Positions 6,755 to 14,412 of a stretch of 14,763 nt of DNA are shown piece after piece. The stretch is taken from contig JAEWWJ010000072.1 of assembly GCA_023396415.1 (NCBI GenBank), positions 1 through 14,763 of the forward strand, written 5' to 3'. The notes under the pieces are model-generated. The model saw only the letters and a program-made list of their open reading frames with translations, had not been told where the DNA came from and made no database searches. A program made the position numbers and the translations under genes. Origin of the DNA: Bacteroidota bacterium (lineage in GTDB: Bacteria > Bacteroidota > Bacteroidia > Bacteroidales > F082). Numbering within the stretch: the stretch's first letter is position 1; each line of letters begins with the position of its first letter.

Positions 6755-8761
6755 ATGAAAAAAATCATTTTAACGCTGTCACTCTTTCTTATGATAGGTT
6801 GCAGTGGTGTTTTTGCTGAGGATTATACCGTTTTTTCGCCCAATAAACGCATTAAAGTTGTCGTTTCATCCCATGACGATTTGCAATTTTCGGTTTTTTA
6901 CCACGATAAAGCCGTCCTGGTTCCTTCTTCCATTGCACTAACCTTGGCCGACGATATCGTGTTGGGGAAGTATCCACAGGTAGTGGAAGCACGAACAACC
7001 AGTGTCAATGAAAAAATATTGGTCCCCATAAAAACCAAACGCGACAGCATGACCAACCATTACCAGCAATTGGAGCTGCGCTTTAAACAAAATTTTGGTG
7101 TTGTTTTTAGGGTTTTTGATGATGGCTTGGCTTATCGTTTTACAACTGCTTTCAATGATAGTATTATCATTTATAACGAAAAAGCCGACTTACTGCTGGC
7201 GCAGGACGACAGTATTTTTTTTCCGCAAGTCAATTGCAACCAATACAACAATCCCGACCTGGATTGTTTTCATTCCAGCTTTGAGGAGTTGTATCAAAGG
7301 GTAAAAGTGAGTGCTCTCGAAAGCGATCAGCTGGGTTTTTTGCCGGTATTGATCAACAGTGACTCTAATCCAAAGTTGTTGATCACTGAATCGAATCTGG
7401 AAGATTATCCGGGAATGTTTCTCACCGGAAGTTCAACCCATCAGCCCCTGCTGAAGGCCAAGTTTGCGCCGTATCCTACGCGGGAAAAAACTTTTGGTGA
7501 ATATCCGCAGGATTTGGTGTTAAGTCGCGCCGATTATATCGCGAAAACCAAGGGAACACGTACCTTCCCTTGGAGGGTCTTGGTGATGGTAGAAGAGGAT
7601 GGTCAACTAATTGAAACAGATATTGTTAACCGATTGGCCGACCCGCCGATATTGTCTGATTACAGCTGGATAAAACCCGGAAAGAGTACCTCGGAGTGGA
7701 TCATTGACAACAACATTTATGGCGTTGATTTCCGTTCGGGTTACAATACCGACACTTATAAATATTACATTGATTTTGCTGCCAAGTTTGGTCTTGAATA
7801 TGTGCTTTTCGATGCCGGTTGGTCCAATCCGGCTGATATTTTCAGCATCACGCCGGGGATAGATATGGATTTTTTGATTCAATATGCCCAACAAAAAGGA
7901 GTGGGTGTGGTGTTGTGGACTTCATCTTCCACGCTCAATAGACAGATGATTGCGGCATTAGATAAATTTCAAGCCTGGGGCATCAAAGGATTGATGGTTG
8001 ATTTTATGGATCGAGATGATCAGCCTACGGTTCAGTTTTATTATCGCGTTGCCGAGGAAGCCGCCAAACGACAGCTCTTTATTGACTTCCACGGCTCGTA
8101 TAAGCCTACTGGTCTGATACATACTTACCCCAACGTCCTTACGCAAGAGGGTGCTCGTGGCCAAGAATATTTCAAGTTTACCGACAATACTTCAGCCGAA
8201 TATGAAGCAACCTTGCCGTTTGTTCGCATGGTGGCAGGCCCTTATGATTATGAACCCGGCAACATGAGAAATGAAACACGCGAAAATTTTCGTCCGATGA
8301 GCAACAAGCCCACCGCTATGGGAACGCGCATACACCAAATGGCCATGTTCATTGTGTATGAAAGCCCCTATTCAAAAATGGGTGGCAACCCCTCCGACTT
8401 TTTACGCGAACCTGAATACACGGCTTTTATGGCCCAAATTCCAACGGTTTGGAACGAAACCAAAGCACTCAAAGTCAAAATTGCTGATTATGCCGTGGTG
8501 TTGCGCACAGCCGAAAATGGCGATTTCTATATTGGGGCCCTCAACGACTGGACAGTACGCGATATTGATTTGATTGCCGACTTTTTGCCTGATGCAACGG
8601 CTGTTTACACGATGGAAATCTATCAAGATGGGATCAATGCAGACCGATATGCCTCTGATTACAAATGGGTTGTACGAACCATTTCAAAAAGTGACCGTAT
8701 TCAATTCCATCTGGCACCAGGCGGAGGTTGGGTAGCGAAAATATCTATAACCAAAGACTGA
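6755..8761 (+). CDS. Exported GH97 family glycoside hydrolase, retaining-type active site
   Basis: A 668-residue glycoside hydrolase of family 97 (alpha-glucosidase SusB and alpha-galactosidase relatives). It has an N-terminal signal: hydrophobic 4-15, then either a lipobox-like MIGC (Cys16) or a signal peptidase I site after VFA (21), so lipoprotein versus soluble periplasmic location is open. The N-terminal beta-sandwich begins at YTVFSPNKRIKV (24-35). The TIM barrel includes YVLFDAGWS (349-357), GLMVDFMDRDDQ (412-423) and TQEGARGQE (463-471), and a C-terminal beta domain closes the protein. Retaining GH97 enzymes use an Asp nucleophile in the VDF strand, here Asp416, and a Glu acid/base, here Glu465. 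The inverting SusB type lacks that Asp, so a retaining alpha-glycosidase is predicted, possibly an alpha-galactosidase. It is last in the operon and has no SusC/SusD neighbours, which suggests glycan trimming or turnover rather than nutrient uptake. Confidence 0.92.
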   Translation: MKKIILTLSLFLMIGCSGVFAEDYTVFSPNKRIKVVVSSHDDLQFSVFYHDKAVLVPSSIALTLADDIVLGKYPQVVEARTTSVNEKILVPIKTKRDSMTNHYQQLELRFKQNFGVVFRVFDDGLAYRFTTAFNDSIIIYNEKADLLLAQDDSIFFPQVNCNQYNNPDLDCFHSSFEELYQRVKVSALESDQLGFLPVLINSDSNPKLLITESNLEDYPGMFLTGSSTHQPLLKAKFAPYPTREKTFGEYPQDLVLSRADYIAKTKGTRTFPWRVLVMVEEDGQLIETDIVNRLADPPILSDYSWIKPGKSTSEWIIDNNIYGVDFRSGYNTDTYKYYIDFAAKFGLEYVLFDAGWSNPADIFSITPGIDMDFLIQYAQQKGVGVVLWTSSSTLNRQMIAALDKFQAWGIKGLMVDFMDRDDQPTVQFYYRVAEEAAKRQLFIDFHGSYKPTGLIHTYPNVLTQEGARGQEYFKFTDNTSAEYEATLPFVRMVAGPYDYEPGNMRNETRENFRPMSNKPTAMGTRIHQMAMFIVYESPYSKMGGNPSDFLREPEYTAFMAQIPTVWNETKALKVKIADYAVVLRTAENGDFYIGALNDWTVRDIDLIADFLPDATAVYTMEIYQDGINADRYASDYKWVVRTISKSDRIQFHLAPGGGWVAKISITKD

Positions 8762-8781
8762 GAGGCTGTATTAAACAAGCT

Positions 8782-9525
8782 TTATGGTGATGATTTAAAA
8801 GTCCTTTTGTCGAAGAGATTGTATTTCAAAATGCACCATATTGCACGCACACCATCTTGCCAATGGATTTTTTTTCCTTCGGCGTAGGTACGGCCATAAT
8901 ATGAAATGCCCACTTCATAAATGCGTACATCCTTAACCCGTGATATCTTCGCTGTAACTTCGGGTTCAAAGCCAAAGCGATTTTCTTTCAAATGCAGCGA
9001 TTGAATGATCTCGCGTTTGAATAATTTATAGCCCGATTCCATATCGCTCAGGTTGAGGTTGGTGAAAGCATTTGAAACTGAAGTGAGAAATTTATTGCCG
9101 ATGGAATGCCAAAAAAACAAGATCCGATGCGGCTCACCACCCATAAAACGCGATCCGTAAACCACATCGGCCATGCCTTCTTTGACGGGTTTCAACAAGC
9201 GTGGATATTCTCTTGGATCATATTCATGGTCGGCATCCTGAACGAGAACATAATTTCCGGTGGCGGCCATAATTCCTTTGCGAATCACAAAACCTTTGCC
9301 CTTGTTGGGGTTGGAGGCCATCAACTGAAGTGGAAACCGCTTGTCGTGGGTCATAAATTTTTCCACTTCGGCGATGGTGTTGTCCGTTGAAGCATCATCA
9401 ACAACGATCACCTCTGCTGAAATTTCATTGCTTTCGAGGCTGTTGAAAACTTTTGCCAACACTTGGGCGATAGCCCGCTCTTCGTTATAGGCAGGAATAA
9501 TGATGCTGAGTAGAACTTCTTTCAT
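8782..9525 (-). CDS. DPM1-like GT2 polyprenyl-phosphate glycosyltransferase
   Basis: A 247-residue single-domain family 2 glycosyltransferase. LSIIIPAYNEE (6-16), VVDDASTDNT (41-50, Asp43/Asp44), NKGKGFVIRKG (74-84) and VQDADHEYDP (95-104, with Asp97/Asp99 as the metal-binding DxD) are the standard order for dolichyl-phosphate mannose/glucose synthase-like enzymes. GSRF (124-127) and DMESGYKLF (161-169) support that subgroup. It has no C-terminal transmembrane domain, so it resembles soluble DPM1 rather than the ArnC/GtrB type. The predicted reaction is NDP-sugar plus polyprenyl phosphate to polyprenyl-phosphate sugar at the cytoplasmic face. It is the last gene of the minus-strand block, 37 nt downstream of a GT-C-like gene that would use exactly this kind of donor. 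The sugar is unknown. Confidence 0.9.
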   Translation of the reverse strand: MKEVLLSIIIPAYNEERAIAQVLAKVFNSLESNEISAEVIVVDDASTDNTIAEVEKFMTHDKRFPLQLMASNPNKGKGFVIRKGIMAATGNYVLVQDADHEYDPREYPRLLKPVKEGMADVVYGSRFMGGEPHRILFFWHSIGNKFLTSVSNAFTNLNLSDMESGYKLFKREIIQSLHLKENRFGFEPEVTAKISRVKDVRIYEVGISYYGRTYAEGKKIHWQDGVRAIWCILKYNLFDKRTFKSSP

Positions 9526-9542
9526 GGCGGAATTTAAACGGG

Positions 9543-9550
9543 CAAATTTA
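9543..9550 (-). promoter_or_regulatory. Perfect -7-like box upstream of the GT2 gene
   Basis: Read on the minus strand, TAAATTTG matches TAnnTTTG and is identical to the octamer at 508-515. It ends 17 nt before the GT2 start codon. No TTG is visible at the expected -33 distance, so it is either an internal promoter with a poor upstream element or a chance match in AT-rich DNA. Confidence 0.3.
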
Positions 9551-9562
9551 GGGATAGTTTTG

Positions 9563-11437
9563 TTAGTCTGCTACCGGCTCAAGAATATTTACCTCAAAGT
9601 CATCCACATAAATAGTATCGCTTCCACGATAAAAGGTGTAGGTTTCTAACCGATCGAAAGGGGTGGTAGGTTCGGGTGTCAGATAGTTTACGCTAAAATG
9701 TTGCCACTGTCCGGCTTTTTCACAAGGAACAGGAATAACGCGGTATTTATACACCTTGTCTTTCATGGATTTTTTTCTACCTTGGTAGGTGTAGGTAGCA
9801 ACAACATTAAAGGTTCCATAGGCAACGGGTTTTTTGGTAAAATACCTGAAGCTGATGTTGGCCCAATAATGTTCAGCTTGCGAAATTTCACCATTGGCTT
9901 TTTTTACGCCTGGCGAATAGACTATCGAAGGATCAACCCGATAAACTGTGTTGGTGCTGTCCAACGGATCAGAAACCATGAACTTTTCGTGATACTGGAT
10001 GGGTGTTTCAAAGTCGTTTTTCTGCAATAATCTTGTAGTGTATTTCACCCCTTCGGGAAGTTGATGGTCATTGTAATCGTCCATATTGCGGTCAATCAAC
10101 AAGAGTTTTTCATCGGCATCCTCTTTTTTTGTTGTGCCAAAAATGCTCCAATAATAGGCTTTCGTCATCCGGCTTCCATCAATTATGCCCATCATCAATT
10201 GCCATGATTGAAAAACACTCAATGCGATAAAAGCAAACAACAGCAATGCCGCCAAACTCTTGATGATTTTACCTTGCCGTTCTACAATAAACTGAACAGT
10301 AAAGCCCAATGGAATAACCATCAAAGCGTAGGATTGGATAAATGCTCTCCAGCCATAGCTGATCAGACTTGTGAAAGAGGCAATGAACAGCAGATTGATC
10401 AAAAAATGCAATATCAACGGCACAACCGCTTTGTTTTTTTGCTTGAACATGGCTACGAAACCTAAAATAGCAAACGCCATCAGCGGTGCATATACTAACC
10501 AGCCTTTGCGGTAGCTGAAAAGCACCCATAAAAATCTTGGAGAATAAAAATCGAGGCCGGATTGCGGATCAGTATATGTTGAAAAATAAAACTGACCTGT
10601 AAAGTGTTTGTAATAAGCAATTTGTGGGATTCCTGCTAAAACTGTAAACAAAATAAGGAGTAGCACATGCGGATAGTTATTTAATACCAATGACAGTTTT
10701 TTCTTCACATCCTGCCAAGAAAAAATATTCCAGAAAAGCGGAATTAAAACGGCCACAATTTCGCCGGGTCGAGAAACGATCAACAGTCCAAGGCTGATAC
10801 CTATGGCGATAGCGAATCTTTTTTTAGGGTTTTCGTGCCAACGAATGGTAAACCAAATCAACAGCGCGTAAAGCGTATAAAGAATGGTGTGTGGCGCTCC
10901 TGCATCAAAGGTCGTCCAGAAAAAAAAATTGGTCCCCAGATATAAAGCAATGAGAGTAAGTGCAGTCACCATGTCGCTGAAAAGACGAAGCAATATTTTT
11001 CGTGTAAAGATCAATCCAACAGCCACATACACGAATGCTGCCAGCATCATCGCCAATTGGTAAGGATAGGAAAATCCGTCAGCAGTATAATCAGTAACCA
11101 ACGCCAAACCATGACCCAGAAAAAAGAAAGGCGACAAAAGCATGGCCATTCCACAGAAGAAACGGATGATGTTGTAGTTGCCTTCGGGCAGCAACTGGTA
11201 AAACATGGGTGTGTTTTTGTAGGTGGCGTTAATCTGCTCTAACCAACTTAAATCGCTGATGGCAGGATCGTTGTAAATAAAAGTTGCCGGTAAATAGAGG
11301 TACAACCCAAAATAATCGAAGCTCAAGATATTGGTTTGCTGAAAACTGAATTTGAGGCTTCCAAGCAAAAGAGCCAAAAAGATTACGACAAACAACGAGA
11401 GGTTATTTTTGTCGTTTTTTAAAGGTATTTTTATCAT
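9563..11437 (-). CDS. GT-C-like membrane glycosyltransferase with C-terminal soluble domain (paralogue B)
   Basis: A 624-residue polytopic protein, full-length homologue of the plus-strand protein at 4910-6751. Shared blocks, in order: SFDYFGLYLYLPATFIYND (39-57; Asp41 in the first loop is the probable GT-C acidic residue), LIWFTIRWHENPKKRFA (193-209), VSRPGEI (221-227), FSYRKGWLVYAPLM (307-320), FQSWQLMMGIIDGSRMTKAYY (409-429) and LLLIDRN (445-451). A C-terminal domain of about 180 residues ends in YVDDFEVNILEP (610-621) and is probably an extracytoplasmic beta-sandwich. The loop that reads CWWYADSFSQR in paralogue A is shortened here to SLISYGWR (357-364), with only the Arg kept, so acceptor or donor choice may differ. 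It is followed 37 nt later by the DPM1-like GT2 gene. Substrate unknown; GT-C assignment rests on topology, motif placement and context. Confidence 0.78.
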   Translation of the reverse strand: MIKIPLKNDKNNLSLFVVIFLALLLGSLKFSFQQTNILSFDYFGLYLYLPATFIYNDPAISDLSWLEQINATYKNTPMFYQLLPEGNYNIIRFFCGMAMLLSPFFFLGHGLALVTDYTADGFSYPYQLAMMLAAFVYVAVGLIFTRKILLRLFSDMVTALTLIALYLGTNFFFWTTFDAGAPHTILYTLYALLIWFTIRWHENPKKRFAIAIGISLGLLIVSRPGEIVAVLIPLFWNIFSWQDVKKKLSLVLNNYPHVLLLILFTVLAGIPQIAYYKHFTGQFYFSTYTDPQSGLDFYSPRFLWVLFSYRKGWLVYAPLMAFAILGFVAMFKQKNKAVVPLILHFLINLLFIASFTSLISYGWRAFIQSYALMVIPLGFTVQFIVERQGKIIKSLAALLLFAFIALSVFQSWQLMMGIIDGSRMTKAYYWSIFGTTKKEDADEKLLLIDRNMDDYNDHQLPEGVKYTTRLLQKNDFETPIQYHEKFMVSDPLDSTNTVYRVDPSIVYSPGVKKANGEISQAEHYWANISFRYFTKKPVAYGTFNVVATYTYQGRKKSMKDKVYKYRVIPVPCEKAGQWQHFSVNYLTPEPTTPFDRLETYTFYRGSDTIYVDDFEVNILEPVAD

Positions 11438-11524
11438 ATTGTTACAAACTCAATTGTAGAAAAACAGAAAAGCAACGATACCGTAATTTTAATTGATTAA
11501 AAATGAGGCTATTAATGTATTATC
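11438..11524 (-). other. 87-nt AT-rich gap with inverted repeat and weak promoter-like box
   Basis: This is the longest gap inside the minus-strand block. TTTTAAT (11487-11493) and ATTAAAA (11496-11502) form a 7-bp inverted repeat around TG. On the minus strand, TGAGTTTG (11445-11452) is one mismatch from TAnnTTTG and has a TTG 20 nt upstream, but a transcript from it would start at or beside the start codon of the GT-C gene. An internal promoter or processing site is possible; nothing here is strong. Confidence 0.25.
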
Positions 11525-12577
11525 TTAACGACTTACATACTGTTGCTCGTAATATTTCAAATAGTTGCCCGATGTTACTTCATCCAACCATTCTTGGTTG
11601 TTGAGGTACCATACAATCGTTAGTTTGATGCCTTCTTCAAATTGAAGCGAGGGCACCCAACCGAGTTCATTTTGCAGTTTCGTCGAATCTATGGCATAGC
11701 GCAAATCGTGTCCGGCCCTGTCTTTCACGTAGGTGATGAGTTTTTCGGAAGTTCCTTCAGCACATCCCAACTCCTGATCCATTATTTTGCACATCACCTT
11801 GATGAGGTCAATGTTTTTCCACTCGTTATGTCCACCTATATTATAGGTAGCACCATTGGCGCCTTCATGATAAATCACGTCAATGGCCCGTGCATGGTCA
11901 ACCACGTACAGCCAATCGCGCACGTTTTCACCTTTTCCATATACCGGAAGCGGTTTGTTGTGGCGGATATTGTTGATAAAAAGCGGAATAAGTTTCTCGG
12001 GAAATTGATTAGGGCCGTAGTTGTTGGAGCAGTTGGAAATGACCATCGGCAGTCCAAAAGTGTCGTGGTACGACCGCACAAAGTGATCGCTGCTGGCTTT
12101 TGAGGCTGAGTAAGGACTGTGCGGATCGTAGGCGGTGTCTTCATAAAAATATCCCGTATCGCCCAACGACCCATAAACTTCATCGGTTGAAATATGGTAG
12201 AAACGTTTGTTTTCCATATTGTCTTTCCAAATATGGCGTGCTGCATTGAGTAGATTGACAGTACCGATCACGTTGGTCATCACAAATTTCATAGGATTGG
12301 CAATGCTTCTGTCCACATGCGATTCGGCTGCGAGATGAACCACACCATCGAAGCGATATTGCTCGAAAAGACGTAGCATTTCCGGTCCGTCAACAATGTC
12401 GGCTTTAATGAAATGATAGTTGGGTTTGTTTTCTATGTCTTTTAAATTGAACAAGTTACCTGCATAGGTCAATGCGTCGAGATTGTAGATTTCGTAATTG
12501 GGGTACTTGTTAACGAAAAGTCTGACAACGTGCGAACCGATAAATCCAGCACCACCTGTGATGAGTATTTTTTTCAT
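11525..12577 (-). CDS. rfbB: dTDP-glucose 4,6-dehydratase
   Basis: A 350-residue extended short-chain dehydrogenase/reductase that converts dTDP-glucose to dTDP-4-keto-6-deoxyglucose with bound NAD in the cytoplasm, the branch point to dTDP-rhamnose and other deoxysugars. GGAGFIGSH (8-16) is the dinucleotide-binding glycine motif. HISTDEVYG (128-136) carries the Thr-Asp-Glu catalytic set (131-133), and YSASK (156-160) gives Tyr156 and Lys160. NCSNNYGPNQFPEKLIP (182-198) is highly characteristic of RfbB/RmlB. Length is normal. The start ATG is preceded by an A-rich leader, 43 nt after galE. The companion genes rmlA, rmlC and rmlD are not in the window, so the final sugar cannot be assigned: the keto sugar may feed a dTDP-rhamnose pathway encoded elsewhere or another product. 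Confidence 0.95.
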   Translation of the reverse strand: MKKILITGGAGFIGSHVVRLFVNKYPNYEIYNLDALTYAGNLFNLKDIENKPNYHFIKADIVDGPEMLRLFEQYRFDGVVHLAAESHVDRSIANPMKFVMTNVIGTVNLLNAARHIWKDNMENKRFYHISTDEVYGSLGDTGYFYEDTAYDPHSPYSASKASSDHFVRSYHDTFGLPMVISNCSNNYGPNQFPEKLIPLFINNIRHNKPLPVYGKGENVRDWLYVVDHARAIDVIYHEGANGATYNIGGHNEWKNIDLIKVMCKIMDQELGCAEGTSEKLITYVKDRAGHDLRYAIDSTKLQNELGWVPSLQFEEGIKLTIVWYLNNQEWLDEVTSGNYLKYYEQQYVSR

Positions 12578-12620
12578 GGATTAATTTTTTTAGTAACTAT
12601 GATGGGTGTTTTTTCAATGA

Positions 12621-13637
12621 TTAACGCTGGCGATAGGCTTTTTCCCATTTCCAGGCAGATTGGTTCATTTCGTCAAGGCTTTTTTTAGCCTTCCAACCCA
12701 GCACATTGTTGGAATGGGTGGGGTCGGCCCACACTTTTTCAACATCGCCGGGCCTGCGGCCAACAATCTTGTAGTTGAGGGTTTGGCCTGAAACTTTTTC
12801 AAATGAATGAATCACCTCAAGCACTGAATAGCCATTGCCGGTTCCTAAGTTAAAGACTTCAAACTTGGCTTTCATTTGGTTTTCGATCATGCGTTTGATG
12901 GCTATGACGTGGGCTTGGGCAAGGTCCACCACATGGATGTAATCGCGTATAGCAGTTCCATCGGGAGTTTGATAATCGTCGCCGAACACGCTGAGCTGCT
13001 GGCGGATTCCGATAGCCGTTTGGGTGATGAAAGGCACCAAATTGTTGGGCACGCCCAGAGGAAGTTCTCCAATCAATGCTGTTTCGTGCGCTCCAATCGG
13101 ATTGAAATACCGCAAAGCAATGGCTTGCAATGACGTTGATTTCAAGGTGTCTTGGATAATTTCTTCTGAAATTTGTTTGGTATTTCCGTATGGCGATTCT
13201 GCCTTTTTAATGGGGGCTTGTTCGCTTACAGGAAGCTCGTCCGGCTGGCCATACACAGTGCAGGAGGAGGAGAAAACAAGGTTTTTTACGTTGTTGTTAG
13301 CCATGGCTTCGAGAATGTTTATCAGCGAAACCAAGTTGTTGCGGTAATACACCAATGGTTTTTCAACCGATTCACCCACTGCTTTGAAAGCTGCAAAATG
13401 AATCACGCCTTGAAGATCGGAATGACGTTCAAAAAAATCATTGGTTTTTTCACGGTCAATGAGATCGAATTGCTCAAAATGGGGCCGTGTTCCGGTTATC
13501 TTTTCAATGGCATCTAAAACCGAAGCCTGTGAGTTGGAAAGATTGTCAATGATAACTACTTCAAAACCTTGCTGTTGTAATTCCACAACGGTATGTGAAC
13601 CGATGTATCCTGAACCGCCTGTGACGAGAATTTTCAT
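12621..13637 (-). CDS. galE: UDP-glucose 4-epimerase
   Basis: A 338-residue short-chain dehydrogenase/reductase that interconverts UDP-glucose and UDP-galactose with tightly bound NAD. GGSGYIGSHT (7-16) is the NAD-binding motif, FSSSCTVYG (122-130) contains catalytic Ser125, and YGNTK (150-154) supplies Tyr150 and Lys154, each one residue beyond the E. coli GalE positions. RYFNPIGAHE and VDLAQAHV, further along, are typical of GalE rather than of UDP-glucuronate epimerases or decarboxylases. Length equals that of the E. coli enzyme. It lies 59 nt downstream of the acetyltransferase gene and 43 nt upstream of rfbB. In this context it probably supplies UDP-galactose, and perhaps UDP-GalNAc, for envelope glycans; activity on N-acetylated substrates cannot be judged by eye. 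Confidence 0.94.
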   Translation of the reverse strand: MKILVTGGSGYIGSHTVVELQQQGFEVVIIDNLSNSQASVLDAIEKITGTRPHFEQFDLIDREKTNDFFERHSDLQGVIHFAAFKAVGESVEKPLVYYRNNLVSLINILEAMANNNVKNLVFSSSCTVYGQPDELPVSEQAPIKKAESPYGNTKQISEEIIQDTLKSTSLQAIALRYFNPIGAHETALIGELPLGVPNNLVPFITQTAIGIRQQLSVFGDDYQTPDGTAIRDYIHVVDLAQAHVIAIKRMIENQMKAKFEVFNLGTGNGYSVLEVIHSFEKVSGQTLNYKIVGRRPGDVEKVWADPTHSNNVLGWKAKKSLDEMNQSAWKWEKAYRQR

Positions 13638-13696
13638 TTTGTGGTATTTTAAATATGATTGGATAGGTCGCTTAATACTATTTTTTTTTCTTGAGT

Positions 13697-14281
13697 TTAT
13701 TCTTTTTTGCGCACTTTTCCCTGTTCTAAAAAGTAGGTTTCTCCACTTTCGGGGCAGACGGCCACGCCTTGGGCATCGAAAGCAAGCCGTTGACCGAACT
13801 CGCTCATCCAGCCGATTTGTTTGGCAGGATTTCCAACCACGAGGGCATAAGGCAAAACTTCTTTTGTGATCACGGCACCCGCGCCAATAAAGGCAAATTG
13901 ACCAATTTCATAGCCACAAACAATGGTGGCATTGGCGCCAATAGTAGCTCCTTTTCGCACGATGGTTTGGGCGTATTCATTTTTGCGATTTACCGCACTC
14001 CGTGGATTGATGACATTAGTGAACACCATCGAGGGGCCGAGAAAGACATCATCCTCGCACTGAACACCGGTGTAAATCGAAACATTGTTTTGAACTTTCA
14101 CGTTTTTTCCTAAAATCACTCCGGGCGAAACAACAACATTTTGGCCGATATTGCAGCCTTCGCCGACGACACAGCCGGTCATGATATGCGAAAAATGCCA
14201 AATTTTTGTTCCTTTTCCGATGTTACAGCCTTCGTCAATCACTGCTGTTTCGTGTGCAAAGTATTCTTTTTCAAGGGGCAT
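13697..14281 (-). CDS. WbpD/WlbB-like sugar N-acetyltransferase (left-handed beta-helix)
   Basis: A 194-residue hexapeptide-repeat acyltransferase. Repeats of the [LIV]-G-x-x form run through about 14-145 (for example AVIDEGCNIGKGTKIWHFSH at 13-32 and IGANATIVCGYEIG at 114-127), predicting a trimeric left-handed beta-helix with acetyl-CoA bound between subunits. The order IWHFSHI, GPSMVFTNVINPR (82-94), RKGATIGANATI and VVGNPAKQIGW (148-158) is that of WbpD/WlbB, which acetylate the 3-amino group of UDP-2-acetamido-3-amino-2,3-dideoxy-glucuronate in O-antigen synthesis. Asn89 is the likely counterpart of the active-site Asn in WlbB. The C-terminus contains VCPESGETY (175-183), which looks like a zinc-knuckle half with one Cys left. 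It is first in the minus-strand block. Partners WbpA/B/E are absent, so the substrate could be a different amino sugar. Confidence 0.85.
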   Translation of the reverse strand: MPLEKEYFAHETAVIDEGCNIGKGTKIWHFSHIMTGCVVGEGCNIGQNVVVSPGVILGKNVKVQNNVSIYTGVQCEDDVFLGPSMVFTNVINPRSAVNRKNEYAQTIVRKGATIGANATIVCGYEIGQFAFIGAGAVITKEVLPYALVVGNPAKQIGWMSEFGQRLAFDAQGVAVCPESGETYFLEQGKVRKKE

Positions 14282-14318
14282 AAAAAATATTATTAGGATA
14301 GTTTTTTGAAACGGACTG

Positions 14319-14351
14319 CTAATTTACACATTCTATCTCTATTGTAGCAAA
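14319..14351 (-). promoter_or_regulatory. Candidate promoter of the minus-strand sugar block
   Basis: On the minus strand, TTTG (14351-14348) is followed after 21 nt by TAAATTAG (14326-14319), one mismatch from TAnnTTTG. The box ends 37 nt before the acetyltransferase ATG. Placement and spacing fit a Bacteroidota promoter, but the -7 box is imperfect. It shares the 159-nt divergent intergenic region (14282-14440) with the mfd promoter. Confidence 0.35.
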
Positions 14352-14412
14352 ACAGACATTTTTTAAGCTTCAAGTTTCAGAGGGGTGGGCTGCCCGAAAA
14401 CCACAGTTTATG

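Noticed and set aside
6755..8761. Classical starch-utilisation locus around the GH97 gene
   Set aside because: No SusC/SusD, SusR or other polysaccharide-degrading genes are present in the window; both neighbours are envelope glycan genes.
8753..8812. Possible bidirectional terminator between the convergent operons (AAAGACT with AGTCCTTT)
   Set aside because: The arms need a bulge, enclose about 40 nt and lie partly inside both coding regions, with no T-tract in the right place.
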